Below the pieces are notes generated by a model. The model was not told where the DNA came from, searched no databases, and saw only the letters and a program-made list of their open reading frames with translations. Source: CAZAFN01 sp964484795 (GTDB lineage: Bacteria > Pseudomonadota > Alphaproteobacteria > Methylaequorales > Methylaequoraceae). Taken from it: DNA of 23,249 nucleotides. Where the stretch lies: contig CAZAFN010000024.1 in assembly GCA_964484795.1 (NCBI GenBank), positions 1 to 23,249 on the forward strand, written 5' to 3'. The translations under genes were made by a program, and so were the position numbers. The stretch's first letter is position 1. Each line of letters starts with the position of its first letter. This document shows, in pieces, positions 12,104-21,073 of this stretch.

Positions 12104-13479
12104 AGTTGATCAGGTAGCCAGGTGATGATTTCTGGAAATTTAAAAAGTATGATTAGCAAGAAAATTTGTAAGACTATGAATGGTATAACACCCTTATAAA
12201 TATCTGTGGTTTTAACTTCTTTGGAAGCCACCCCTCTTAAATAAAACAGTGCAAATCCAAATGGAGGTGTTAGAAAACTAGTCTGCAGATTTATGGCAAA
12301 CATCAAAGCAAGCCAAACGGGGTCATATCCCATTGAGATAAGAGAAGGGCCAACAATGGGAACAATTACAAAAACTATTTGAAAAAAATCTAAAAAGAAT
12401 CCCAAGAAAAAAATTATTACCATAACTATTAAAAATGAACTTAAGGCTCCACCAGGAATGTTGTTGATAAGATTTTCTACAATCAAGTCACCTCCAAAAC
12501 CTCTAAAAACCAATGAGAATAATGATGCTCCTATTAAAATAAAAAAAACCATAGAACTTATTTTTAACGTTTCATCACACACCTTTTCCAATGTCTTGAT
12601 GTTAATTTTTTTTTTTACAGCTATGAAAATAGAACCTAATGCTCCCAAAGAAGCGGATTCAGTTGGAGTGGCAATTCCAAAGAGAATGGAACCTAAAACG
12701 ACTACTATCAAAAAAATTGGTGGAACAATAACTTCAATTATTTTTTTTAAATTTATTTTTGAATTTTCAGAATTTTTTGGAAAAGGAAAAACTTCAGGTT
12801 TTAAAATTGAGCATATCATAATCCAAAAGAAATAGAGACTGACTAGTAACATTCCAGGTATAATTGCTCCAGCAAATAAATCAACACTGCTAACGGGATC
12901 AGGAGCTAAGTCCCCAGAGATTGCAGATGCTTGTTCGTTTGCACCTTGAAAAACATCAGCTAGAAGAACTAAAACAATGGAAGGTGGAATTATTTGCCCT
13001 AAAGTTCCACTTGCACAAATTACACCCGTAGAAATTTTCTTGTTGTAATTCCATTTTATCATTAAGGGTAGAGATAAAATTCCCATCGTAACAACCGTAG
13101 CTCCAACTATGCCAGTTGAAGCAGCCATTAGAACTCCTACAATCAAGATTGAGTAGACCAATCCACCTCTTTTTTTTCCCCAAATTTTACTCATATTTTC
13201 TAGTAAATCATTAGCAACTCCAGATTTTTCAAGCATAACACCCATAAAAATGAATAAAGGAACGGCGATTAGTGTTTCATTTGTAAGAATTCCAAATATT
13301 CTATTTGGAAGTACACTTAATAATACCATTGGAAATAAATCTAATAGATAGCCTAAGAAACCAACAATTATTGCAGTTCCACATAGAGTTAAGGCAACTG
13401 GATAACCAGCTATTAAGAATAAAGCTAGTAAAAAAAATAACAGGGCCGCAAAAAATTCGTGACTAATAATTTCAATCAT
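12100..13479 (-). CDS. dctM: TRAP transporter large membrane subunit DctM
   Basis: 459 residues with about twelve hydrophobic segments, normal for a separate DctM. Conserved landmarks include FIFMGVMLEKSGVANDLLE, GIVGATVVTMGILSLPLMIK and the ICASGTLGQIIPPSIVLVLL motif, and in the C-terminal half FGIATPTESASLGALGS, which is the second half-repeat with Na+-site type residues. DctM is the transport channel of the TRAP system and takes up substrate with sodium. A hydrophilic insert at about 183-200 (GANEQASAISGDLAPDPVSS) is typical of TakM-type proteins. It overlaps dctQ by 4 nt and converges on the binding-protein gene with 4 shared bases at the stop codons. Confidence 0.94.
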   Translation of the reverse strand: MIEIISHEFFAALLFFLLALFLIAGYPVALTLCGTAIIVGFLGYLLDLFPMVLLSVLPNRIFGILTNETLIAVPLFIFMGVMLEKSGVANDLLENMSKIWGKKRGGLVYSILIVGVLMAASTGIVGATVVTMGILSLPLMIKWNYNKKISTGVICASGTLGQIIPPSIVLVLLADVFQGANEQASAISGDLAPDPVSSVDLFAGAIIPGMLLVSLYFFWIMICSILKPEVFPFPKNSENSKINLKKIIEVIVPPIFLIVVVLGSILFGIATPTESASLGALGSIFIAVKKKINIKTLEKVCDETLKISSMVFFILIGASLFSLVFRGFGGDLIVENLINNIPGGALSSFLIVMVIIFFLGFFLDFFQIVFVIVPIVGPSLISMGYDPVWLALMFAINLQTSFLTPPFGFALFYLRGVASKEVKTTDIYKGVIPFIVLQIFLLIILFKFPEIITWLPDQL

Positions 13480-13964
13480 TTTTTAAAAAATTTTAAAACT
13501 TTATTCAATAATTCACAAAACAGAAGTATTCCCATAAAGAATACAAAAAACTTCAAAATGTAAACATTAGGTAATCCCCCAGTTTCCTTTGAATTCTCGT
13601 CAAGAAGAAATGATCTAAAGAAATACTGATATCCTTTGAAGATAATTAAGTAGCAGAGTGGAAATCCAAATATTATTGCCCCAAGAAAATTTATTAAATT
13701 TTTTGATTTTTTACTTAAATTTCTGTAGATGATGTCAATTCTTACATGCCCGTCTTTGCTTAATGTGTAGCCAATGCCAAGTAAAATGAAACTTGCATGA
13801 ACCCAAATATATAAATCTTGCAACCATGTAAATCCAATTGAGAATGCATATCTCAAGATTACGGACAGAGCAACTAGAAGAATTAACAATAAAACAAGAA
13901 AACTTGAAATTTTTCCAAATAAGTCTGTTGTTCCTTGAAAAAACCTTCCAATAAAATTTTTCAT
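13476..13964 (-). CDS. dctQ: TRAP transporter small membrane subunit DctQ
   Basis: 162 residues with four hydrophobic segments at about 18-38, 47-66, 89-110 and 133-155. The second region contains the DctQ pattern SIGFTWLQDLYIWVHASFIL and the following GIGYTLSKDGHVRIDIIY is the family signature (HVRID). DctQ couples the binding protein to DctM. The gene overlaps dctM by 4 nt (ATGA type), so translation is coupled. Its start codon faces the rpmJ upstream region. Confidence 0.92.
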   Translation of the reverse strand: MKNFIGRFFQGTTDLFGKISSFLVLLLILLVALSVILRYAFSIGFTWLQDLYIWVHASFILLGIGYTLSKDGHVRIDIIYRNLSKKSKNLINFLGAIIFGFPLCYLIIFKGYQYFFRSFLLDENSKETGGLPNVYILKFFVFFMGILLFCELLNKVLKFFKK

Positions 13965-13991
13965 TGGCTAATCTTAATACATTTTCTTTGA

Positions 13992-14020
13992 TTGACAAAT
14001 TCTTAGAATCATTTAACTTC
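13992..14020 (+). promoter_or_regulatory. possible promoter for rpmJ
   Basis: A perfect TTGACA -35 hexamer is at 13992-13997. The candidate -10 (TAACTT near 14014-14019, 16-nt spacing) is weak. The spacer contains the inverted repeat ATTCTTAGAAT (13999-14009). A gene start follows at 14045. Confidence 0.3.
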
Positions 14021-14044
14021 TTGGAATTAAGTTTTTTTGTTGTT

Positions 14045-14170
14045 ATGAAAGTTTTAAGATCAATAAAATCTGCCAAACAGAGACATAGAGACTGTAGAGT
14101 TGTGAGAAGGAAAGGTAGGTTATATGTAATTAATAAGACCGATTCTCGCTTCAAAGCTCGACAGGGCTAG
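14045..14170 (+). CDS. rpmJ: 50S ribosomal protein L36, type B (YkgO-like)
   Basis: 41 residues beginning MKVLRSIKSAKQRHRDCRVV and ending RFKARQG, a close match to type-B L36 of alphaproteobacteria and E. coli YkgO. The start is the ATG at 14045; an in-frame extension to 13964 would add 27 residues that the family lacks. Of the zinc ligands of type-A L36 only one cysteine (Cys18) is left, and the usual VICK is VINK, so it should not bind zinc. L36 is the smallest large-subunit protein, at the interface of 23S rRNA domains. Its stop overlaps the convergent pyruvate kinase stop by 4 nt (CTAG). Confidence 0.93.
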   Translation: MKVLRSIKSAKQRHRDCRVVRRKGRLYVINKTDSRFKARQG

Positions 14171-15582
14171 TTTATTTTTGCTATCCTCAAATTATTCGTT
14201 GAGCCAGACACTCCGATTGGAGCTCCTGCAGTTATTACTACATAATCACCCTTTTTTACGATTCCTTCTTTTTTAGCCAAACTGCAAGCATTCTCAATCA
14301 TTGCTGAAAAACTTTTGGGTTCTAAAGCATGAATTGTGTGAACCCCCCAGATTAACGCCAATTGTCTGGCAGTTAATCTTTCAGGTGACAAACCTATTAT
14401 TGGCACGGATGGTCTTTCTCTGGCAGCCCTTTTGGCAGTTCCGCCAGATCTGGTGTAGGTAAAAATGGCTTTTGCCAGAACTGTTTTTACTACTTGAGAT
14501 GCAGCTGCACTAATAGCATCAGAAGTTGTTACTTCCAGTTTAATTTTTTTGCTTTCTAAGATCTCTCTATAAGATATATCACCTTCCACGCCTCTAATTA
14601 TTCGATCCATTATCTTGACTGCTTCTATGGGGAATTTTCCCGCAGCAGTTTCTGCTGATAACATCAAGCAATCTGCAGCATCAAATACTGCTGTTGCAAC
14701 ATCGGAGGCTTCAGCTCTCGTTGGTGATGGGGAATTTATCATAGAATCAAGCATTTGCGTTGCAACTACAACTGGTTTTCCTTTGTCTCTACAAGTTTGA
14801 ACAATTCTTTTTTGAATTATAGGTACTTCCTCTGGAGGCATTTCAACACCTAAATCACCTCTTGCAACCATTGCTGCGTCACAGTGATCAAGAATTTCAT
14901 CCATCCTTTTAATAGCTAATGGTTTTTCAAATTTTGCCATTATTCCTGTTTGACCATTAATTTTTTTTTTTAAATTTATGATATCTTGTGCTTTTTGAAC
15001 AAATGAAAGTGCTATGTAATCGAGTCCTAGGTCTAGGCAAAATTCTAAATCCTTGAAGTCCTTATTGGTAAGGGCAGACATTTTTAAAAATGTATCAGGA
15101 ACATTCACACCTTTCATATTAGAAATTTTTCCACCATTGATGACTTCAGTTACAATTTTGTCTGAAGTAACACTATTAACGTTCAAGGTAACTTTTCCAT
15201 CATCAATAAGAATTTTAGTATTTTTTTTAACTGATTTAAATATTTCTGGATGAGGAAGAAAAACTCTTTTTTCATTTCCAAGTTTTGGACTTAAGTCTAA
15301 CAAAAACTTTTGATTTTTTTTTAACAAAATTGATGAATTTTTAAATTTGCCAATTCTTACTTTTGGTCCCTGAAGATCTCCTAGGATAGCTATTGGTCTC
15401 CCCAATCTCTTTTCATATTGACGAATGTGAAACACTTTTTTTTTATGATCTTCGTGTGATCCATGGCTAAAATTTAGCCTAAATATGTCAGCTCCTGCCT
15501 GAAATAGTGAGTGAATTTTGAGAGGGGAAGAAGAGGAAGGACCTAGGGTAGCAATGATTTTAGTGTTTCTATTTCTCAACAT
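14167..15582 (-). CDS. pyk: pyruvate kinase
   Basis: 471 residues, normal length. The start TKIIATLGPSSSSPLKI and RLNFSHGSHEDHK belong to the active-site barrel. KVRIGKF lies in the B domain. The catalytic lysine region is MAKFEKPLAI, the Mg and phosphoenolpyruvate region MVARGDLGVEMP, then VVVATQMLDSMINSPSPTRA with EASDVATAVFDAADCLMLSA, and the C domain ends in GDYVVITAGAPIG. It catalyses the last step of glycolysis, phosphoenolpyruvate plus ADP to pyruvate plus ATP. The AKFE in place of the common AKIE is a mild variant. A TATAAT at 15600-15605 lies just upstream. Its neighbours (N-formylglutamate amidohydrolase, DUF1244) are as in many alphaproteobacteria. Confidence 0.97.
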   Translation of the reverse strand: MLRNRNTKIIATLGPSSSSPLKIHSLFQAGADIFRLNFSHGSHEDHKKKVFHIRQYEKRLGRPIAILGDLQGPKVRIGKFKNSSILLKKNQKFLLDLSPKLGNEKRVFLPHPEIFKSVKKNTKILIDDGKVTLNVNSVTSDKIVTEVINGGKISNMKGVNVPDTFLKMSALTNKDFKDLEFCLDLGLDYIALSFVQKAQDIINLKKKINGQTGIMAKFEKPLAIKRMDEILDHCDAAMVARGDLGVEMPPEEVPIIQKRIVQTCRDKGKPVVVATQMLDSMINSPSPTRAEASDVATAVFDAADCLMLSAETAAGKFPIEAVKIMDRIIRGVEGDISYREILESKKIKLEVTTSDAISAAASQVVKTVLAKAIFTYTRSGGTAKRAARERPSVPIIGLSPERLTARQLALIWGVHTIHALEPKSFSAMIENACSLAKKEGIVKKGDYVVITAGAPIGVSGSTNNLRIAKIN

Positions 15583-15599
15583 TTTGTTGTTTTTAGCAT

Positions 15600-15605
15600 A
15601 TTATA
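15600..15605 (-). promoter_or_regulatory. candidate -10 element for pyk
   Basis: A consensus TATAAT is read on the minus strand 17 nt upstream of the pyk start codon, in the 53-bp AT-rich gap between the divergent pyk and N-formylglutamate amidohydrolase genes. No good -35 hexamer is found at standard spacing, and no Shine-Dalgarno is evident before pyk. Confidence 0.35.
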
Positions 15606-15635
15606 TAGAAAATTAATTAAAAAATGTATTTTTAA

Positions 15636-16373
15636 ATGAATGAAATTTTTTCTCTCAAAGAATTTGATTTAAAAAAACAACGAACACACATTGTTTTTAT
15701 TTGTGATCATGCATCAAATTTTATACCAAAATCCTTCAAGAATCTTGGTTTACAAGGTAATATTCTATCATCACACATTGCTTGGGATATTGGATCAAAA
15801 CAAGTTTGCTTGAAATTAACTAAGCTATTAAATCAAAGTTGTTTTCTGTCTAATTTTTCAAGACTAGTAATTGATCCAAACAGAAAAAAAAATGTTCAAG
15901 ATTTAATAGCAAAAAGATCTTTTGATTTTGAGATTCCAGGAAATAAAAAATTAAATCTTGCAGAAAAGAACAGAAGAATCAAAAAATTTTATGATCCCTA
16001 CCATATGGGTTTGGCTAAAATAATTGATTTAAAAAAAAGAAAACACGGAAAGGTGATTTTAATTTCTATCCATAGTTTTACAAAAAAATCACCTAAATTT
16101 GATAGAGGACCAGAAATTGGTCTTTTATGGAATAAGAATATGAATTTATTATTACCAATACAAAAAAAATTAATTAGCCATAAAGTGCATATAGGGAGAA
16201 ATTATCCATATTCTGGATTTTATTATAATCATACTTTAGACTACCATTCTCGTAATGGTATTTTAGATAATATTTCGATTGAGATTAGAAACGATTTGAT
16301 TTGTCATCCAAAAGGAATTAAAAATTGTGTTAGATTACTTTATGATGTTTTTAGAGATTTGTTAGATGAGTGA
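15636..16373 (+). CDS. N-formylglutamate amidohydrolase family protein
   Basis: 245 residues. Family landmarks are VFICDHASNFIPKSF (residues 20-34), AWDIGSKQV, DPNR and ILISIHSFTKKSP with RGPEIGLLWN; the His and Asp residues within these are the likely metal ligands. True members hydrolyse N-formyl-L-glutamate to formate and glutamate in histidine breakdown, but this alphaproteobacterial branch occurs without hut genes and its substrate is not established. It overlaps the DUF1244 gene by 8 nt, a pairing found widely in alphaproteobacteria, so the two probably act together. Confidence 0.88.
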   Translation: MNEIFSLKEFDLKKQRTHIVFICDHASNFIPKSFKNLGLQGNILSSHIAWDIGSKQVCLKLTKLLNQSCFLSNFSRLVIDPNRKKNVQDLIAKRSFDFEIPGNKKLNLAEKNRRIKKFYDPYHMGLAKIIDLKKRKHGKVILISIHSFTKKSPKFDRGPEIGLLWNKNMNLLLPIQKKLISHKVHIGRNYPYSGFYYNHTLDYHSRNGILDNISIEIRNDLICHPKGIKNCVRLLYDVFRDLLDE

Positions 16374-16623
16374 TAGATTAAAAAAAGAAAGTATTGAAGC
16401 TGCAACTTTTCGTAGACTTGTTGATCATTTGCAAAAGAACACAGATTTGCAAAACATTGATTTGATGGATTTAGCAGGTTTTTGTAGAAACTGCTTATCA
16501 AAATGGATGGTAGAGGAGGCAAAAAAACAAAATGTCATTTTGGATTATGAAGAAGTGCGTTCAGATATTTATGGAATGGAATACTCTGAATGGAAAAAGA
16601 AATATCAAAAACCACTAAAATAA
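16366..16623 (+). CDS. DUF1244 family protein
   Basis: 85 residues. The hallmark is NIDLMDLAGFCRNCLSKWM at about 35-53, with a Cys-x-x-Cys that may bind metal, followed by YEEVRSDIYGMEYSEWKKKY. Length matches the family. It is almost entirely helical and has no signal peptide. The biological role of DUF1244 is not known. The ATG overlaps the amidohydrolase by 8 nt, and the stop is immediately followed by the epimerase start, so the three genes form one transcription unit. Confidence 0.92.
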   Translation: MSDRLKKESIEAATFRRLVDHLQKNTDLQNIDLMDLAGFCRNCLSKWMVEEAKKQNVILDYEEVRSDIYGMEYSEWKKKYQKPLK

Positions 16624-17580
16624 ATGAATATTTTAATTACTGGTGTAGCAGGTTTTATTGGTTTTCATACCTCCAAACTTCTACTTAAGAAAAAACACAA
16701 TTTGTACGGAATTGATAATCTAAATGATTATTATGATGTTAATCTTAAGAAAGATAGATTAAAACAACTAAGAAAATATTCTAAGTTTGATTTTTTTAAG
16801 AAAAATATTGAGGACAAAAATTTATGCAAATTTTTTAGAAAGAAAAAGATTGATCTTATAATAAATCTGGCGGCTCAAGCTGGGGTAAGACACTCTTTGA
16901 AAGATCCATACTCCTATATTAATTCAAATGTTATGGGTCAATTAAATATGCTAGAACTAGCAAAGATCTGTAATGTAAAGAAATTTATTTATGCAAGTTC
17001 TTCGTCTGTTTATGGAGGAAATAAAACATTACCATTTTCCATCACACAAAGAGTTGACAACCCTATCTCTCTTTATGCTGCTTCTAAAAAATCCACTGAG
17101 TTGCTATCAGAATGTTATTCACATTTGTTTGGAATTCAATGCATTGGTCTAAGGTTTTTTACTGTCTATGGACCCTGGGGTAGACCTGATATGGCAACCT
17201 TTATTTTTACCAAAAAAATTATTGAAAAGAAAAAGATTGATATCTTTAATTATGGAAAAATGGAAAGAGACTTTACTTATATTGATGACGTGGTTGATGG
17301 TATTTATGGAGCCATAACTCTTAATAAAAAATTTAAACATAAAATCTACAATTTAGGTAATAGTCATCCTGAAATTTTAACTGATTTTATAACTCTCATT
17401 GAAAATACCTTAAATATTAAAGCTAAAAAGAATTTAATTTCCATTCAACCAGGCGATGTTAAAAAGACTTTTGCAGATATCCAAGAAAGTAAGAATGATC
17501 TAAGTTTTTCACCTAAAACTAAGATTAAAGATGGAATACCGCAGTTTATTAAGTGGTACAAAAAATATTATGAAACTTAA
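16624..17580 (+). CDS. NAD-dependent sugar epimerase, UDP-glucuronate 4-epimerase-like
   Basis: 318 residues of the extended short-chain dehydrogenase fold. The nucleotide motif GVAGFIG is at 7-13, Asp31 (GIDNLNDYY) is the NAD ribose-binding acid, the catalytic Ser is within ASSSSVYGG (124-132), and YAASK (151-155) has the catalytic Tyr and Lys. LRFFTVYGPWGRPDMA (177-191) is typical of the UDP-glucuronate 4-epimerase group (CapI/LpsL). The likely reaction makes UDP-galacturonate for surface polysaccharide. UDP-glucose or N-acetyl forms cannot be excluded. The start codon directly follows the DUF1244 stop. It ends convergent with the acyl-CoA synthetase, sharing TTAA. Confidence 0.88.
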   Translation: MNILITGVAGFIGFHTSKLLLKKKHNLYGIDNLNDYYDVNLKKDRLKQLRKYSKFDFFKKNIEDKNLCKFFRKKKIDLIINLAAQAGVRHSLKDPYSYINSNVMGQLNMLELAKICNVKKFIYASSSSVYGGNKTLPFSITQRVDNPISLYAASKKSTELLSECYSHLFGIQCIGLRFFTVYGPWGRPDMATFIFTKKIIEKKKIDIFNYGKMERDFTYIDDVVDGIYGAITLNKKFKHKIYNLGNSHPEILTDFITLIENTLNIKAKKNLISIQPGDVKKTFADIQESKNDLSFSPKTKIKDGIPQFIKWYKKYYET

Positions 17581-19292
17581 AAAATTTGATTAATTTTCTT
17601 GGAGTAATAATTAAAAACCTTGTCTCTTTTTATTTTTTGTGTTTGAGTTAACAAACCTTTCTCGTAAGTAAAAGGTTCGTTAATCACGATATATTTTCTT
17701 ATTCTTTCTATGCTGTTTAATTGTTTGTTAACTTTATCTACAACTGTTTTTATGTCATCTTGGATGAATTGTTCGTTTAACACAATTAAAGCAATTAAAA
17801 ATGGTTTTCCATCACCATACACTACGGCTTGATTGATTTCAATTTGGCTTGTTAACAGGTTTTCTATTTTTTGTCCCGAAATATTATCTCCACCTGATGT
17901 GACAATTAGATCTTTTTTCCTTCCATTTATTACTAATCGTCCAATTTTATCAAGATACCCTAAATCACCAGTATGCAACCAATTTCTTTTAATTGTTTGA
18001 TTTGTTAAATGTTTGTTTTTCCAATAACCAATCATTACATTTTTTCCTTTTACTAAAATTTCTCCATCTTTGGAAATTTTAATTTTTACATTTTTAACTG
18101 GAAATCCGACTGTTTCTGGATCATTATCATATTTCGTATTACAACTAATTAGAGGAGATGCCTCAGTTTGACCATAACCTTGAAGAAGAGATAACCCAAT
18201 TCTATTAAAAAAATTCCCTACCACTGGGCTTAATGCAGCTCCACCAGATATAAAAGTTTTAACTTTACCTCCAAAATTATTTTTAAGCTTTTTTGATAAG
18301 AAAAGTTTTATAAATATTTTGCTAAAAAAAACGTTAAAAATACTCAGATTTTTTTTTTTATAATCGTCAACATATTTGAATATATTCTTTAATATAAAAT
18401 TCATTATTGCACCTGATTTATTAGCGCGAGACTTGATTTTTTTGTAGATGTTTTCGTAAAGTCGGGGTACTGCTGAAACGATTGTAGGTTTAACTTCCTT
18501 AATTTCGTTTAAAAGTTTTTCCAAGGATGTACAGAAAAATATTTCAGCTCCAATTAATAATGGAAAATAAAGCCCAGCCATTCGTTCATATGAATGTGAT
18601 AAAGGAAGAAAAGAAAGAAATCTTTCGTCTTCAATTTTAAATTGATTTATCAACTCAAGTGCAGCATCTAAGTTGTGAATTAGTGATTCATGACTAAGAA
18701 CCACACCCTTAGGGTTATTGCTTGTTCCAGAAGTATAAATTATTGTTGAAATATCCTTTTGGTTAATTTTGGGAGTATTCTTAGGGCCATGAATTTTAGA
18801 TATTATCTGATTGTAATTGTAGAATTTTTTATTTTTCTCAATAAGAATGGTTTTAGAATTTTTGAGTTTTCTTAAAAATTTTTTATTTTCTTCATAAACT
18901 AAATGATTCTCAATTATTATTAATTTTGGTTTACAGTCATTTATTATGAATTGGTTGTCGTTTATATTATTAGTTACAAAGCTTGGGACAGTGATTGCTC
19001 CAATTGACATTATGGCTAAATCAAACTCGACCCATTCTATTCTATTGCTAGACAATAGAAAAACTCTATCCCCTTTTTTAATTTTTAGTTTTTTTAGAAA
19101 AGTAATAATTCTTTCAATATTTAAGTTTAATTCTTTAAATGATTTTCCAACCCATTCCCCATTTTCTTTTTTGTATAAAAAATTTTTCTCTGGAAATTTC
19201 TGTTCATAAAATTTAAAAATATCTGGTAATGATTCAGCATTATTTAAAATGCTTGAAATTTTCAATTTTTTATTCATTTTAATAAAATACAA
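17577..19292 (-). CDS. long-chain acyl-CoA synthetase (AMP-dependent)
   Basis: 571 residues, or 566 if the second Met (19277) is used. Adenylate-forming motifs are in order: the P-loop YTSGTSNNPKG at 186-196, QGYGQTEASP at 371-380, TGDLG at 441-445 and GRKKDLIVTSGGDNIS at 457-472. FLPLSHSYERMAG and the GGAALSP near 350 are typical of the FadD15/FAA1-like long-chain branch. It activates fatty acids to acyl-CoA with ATP, at or near the membrane. The segment around 290-345 is unusually rich in Lys and Phe. The gene stands alone between convergent epimerase and divergent pepF genes, with 29 bp between it and pepF. Confidence 0.93.
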   Translation of the reverse strand: MYFIKMNKKLKISSILNNAESLPDIFKFYEQKFPEKNFLYKKENGEWVGKSFKELNLNIERIITFLKKLKIKKGDRVFLLSSNRIEWVEFDLAIMSIGAITVPSFVTNNINDNQFIINDCKPKLIIIENHLVYEENKKFLRKLKNSKTILIEKNKKFYNYNQIISKIHGPKNTPKINQKDISTIIYTSGTSNNPKGVVLSHESLIHNLDAALELINQFKIEDERFLSFLPLSHSYERMAGLYFPLLIGAEIFFCTSLEKLLNEIKEVKPTIVSAVPRLYENIYKKIKSRANKSGAIMNFILKNIFKYVDDYKKKNLSIFNVFFSKIFIKLFLSKKLKNNFGGKVKTFISGGAALSPVVGNFFNRIGLSLLQGYGQTEASPLISCNTKYDNDPETVGFPVKNVKIKISKDGEILVKGKNVMIGYWKNKHLTNQTIKRNWLHTGDLGYLDKIGRLVINGRKKDLIVTSGGDNISGQKIENLLTSQIEINQAVVYGDGKPFLIALIVLNEQFIQDDIKTVVDKVNKQLNSIERIRKYIVINEPFTYEKGLLTQTQKIKRDKVFNYYSKKINQIF

Positions 19293-19321
19293 AATATTAA
19301 TTTTTTTTTAAATCATTTATT

Positions 19322-21070
19322 ATGTCAACATTGCCAATATGGGATTTAACTGATTTTTATCCAAGTTACAAATCAAAGTTAATTTATAAAGATCTAAAAA
19401 AATTAGGTAGTTTATGCACCTTTTTTTCCAAACAATACAAAAACAAACTTAGAAGTATACATAAAAATGAATTAAAGAAGTCATTAGTAGAGTTTGAAAC
19501 TATTGAAGAAAAAATTGTTTCTCTTAAAAGTTTTGCTTTTTTAACTCATTGCACAGACCAACTTAATAAAGAAAAAACAAAATTTTACCAAGATATTGAA
19601 GAATCACTATCAAAAATAGAGAAAAAAATTATATTTTATACAATTGAGTTAAATAAACTCCCAAAAGAGAAATCTGATGTTTTTTCTAAAACAAAGTATA
19701 AGAATTGGATTAGAAATCTAAAAAGATTAAAAAAATATCAAAAATCTGAAATTGTAGAATCTTTGCTGATGGAAAAAGCAATAACAAGTTCATCAGCATG
19801 GATTAAATTTTTTGACCAAACTATGGCAAGATTAAAATTTTCTTTTAGAGGTAGATCTTTAACTGAAACGGAAGTGCTAGATTTATTAACTTCTTCAGAG
19901 AAATCCATAAGAAAAGATGCAGCCTTATGCTTTGGGAAAACTTTAAAAGAAAATATTTTTCATTTTAGTTTTGTAATGAATAATATTTCAAAAGATTTAG
20001 ATATAGAAAAAACCCTTAGGGGATTTAAATTTTCAGAATCCTCTAGACATTTGTCAAATCAGATTGAAAAAGATGATGTGGATTCATTAGTAAAAACAGT
20101 AACCTCTAGTTATTCTTTAATTTGTCATAGATACTATAAATATAAGTCAAAATATTTTGGTGGAAAAAAACTTAATTTTTGGGATAGAAATGCTCCTTAT
20201 CCGAATTCTAAGGATATTAAAATTTCTTGGAGTGAAGCAAAAAGGATTGTTTTAGATTCTTATTATAATTTTGATAAAAGGATGGGTGATATAGCAAAAA
20301 TTTTTTTTGATAAATCCTGGATTCATGCAAAATTATTAAAGGGAAAAACATCAGGAGCTTTTTCTCATCCAACGGTGCCTAAGTGCCATCCATATATATT
20401 ATTAAATTTTCAAGGAAAAATAAGAGATGTTATGACTCTAGCACATGAGCTTGGTCATGGAATACATCAATATTTAGCCAATAAAAATGGCTTGCTTTTG
20501 GCTGATACACCCTTAACTTTAGCTGAGACAGCAAGTGTTTTTGGTGAAATGTTAACTTTTAGATCATTGATCCAAAACTCGAAGAATAATGATGAAAAAA
20601 TTTATCTGCTAAGAAGTAAAATTGAAGATATGTTGAATACTGTTTTCAGGCAAATTGCTTTTTTTATTTTTGAGAGAAGAGTTCATGAGAAAAGAATGAA
20701 TGGTGAATTGTCAGATGATGAAATCTCTGAATTATGGATGGAATCACAAAAGGAGAGTTTGGGAAAAAGTGTCTACTTGACAAATGATTACAAGTATTTT
20801 TGGGCTTACATACCTCATTTTATCCATTCTCCGTTTTATGTTTATGCTTATGCATTTGGAGACTGTTTGGTTAACTCCCTTTATTCCAGGTATACAGAGA
20901 ATACAAAAGATTTTAATAAAAAATACACCAAACTTCTCGAGTCAGGAGGTTCACAACATTATCAAAAGCTTCTTGAAAGTTTTGATTTGGATCCCAAGGA
21001 AAAAAACTTTTGGCAAATGGGTATGAACCTAATAAAAAATCTTATAGATGAATTAGAACAATTGAGCTAG
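19322..21070 (+). CDS. pepF: oligoendopeptidase F (M3B zinc metallopeptidase)
   Basis: 582 residues, normal for PepF. It begins LPIWDLTDFYPSYKSK, the usual PepF start. The zinc site HELGH is at 375-379, and LAETASVFGEM supplies the third ligand Glu402. AYAFGDCLVNSLY and FIHSPFYVYAY are C-terminal family motifs with the substrate-binding tyrosines. It is a cytoplasmic enzyme that cleaves short peptides, probably in peptide recycling. The stop is followed 3 nt later by pntAA, so it may be cotranscribed with the transhydrogenase. No clear promoter is seen in the 29-bp gap upstream. Confidence 0.95.
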   Translation: MSTLPIWDLTDFYPSYKSKLIYKDLKKLGSLCTFFSKQYKNKLRSIHKNELKKSLVEFETIEEKIVSLKSFAFLTHCTDQLNKEKTKFYQDIEESLSKIEKKIIFYTIELNKLPKEKSDVFSKTKYKNWIRNLKRLKKYQKSEIVESLLMEKAITSSSAWIKFFDQTMARLKFSFRGRSLTETEVLDLLTSSEKSIRKDAALCFGKTLKENIFHFSFVMNNISKDLDIEKTLRGFKFSESSRHLSNQIEKDDVDSLVKTVTSSYSLICHRYYKYKSKYFGGKKLNFWDRNAPYPNSKDIKISWSEAKRIVLDSYYNFDKRMGDIAKIFFDKSWIHAKLLKGKTSGAFSHPTVPKCHPYILLNFQGKIRDVMTLAHELGHGIHQYLANKNGLLLADTPLTLAETASVFGEMLTFRSLIQNSKNNDEKIYLLRSKIEDMLNTVFRQIAFFIFERRVHEKRMNGELSDDEISELWMESQKESLGKSVYLTNDYKYFWAYIPHFIHSPFYVYAYAFGDCLVNSLYSRYTENTKDFNKKYTKLLESGGSQHYQKLLESFDLDPKEKNFWQMGMNLIKNLIDELEQLS

Positions 21071-21073
21071 ATT

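Noticed and set aside
13999..14009. Zur box controlling the zinc-free L36, as for E. coli ykgO
   Set aside because: The inverted repeat is short and unlike a Zur site, and type-B L36 is the ordinary form in alphaproteobacteria.
13964..14044. 27-residue N-terminal extension of L36
   Set aside because: Type-B L36 starts at MKVL; the extension is low-complexity AT-rich leader with a TTGACA promoter box.
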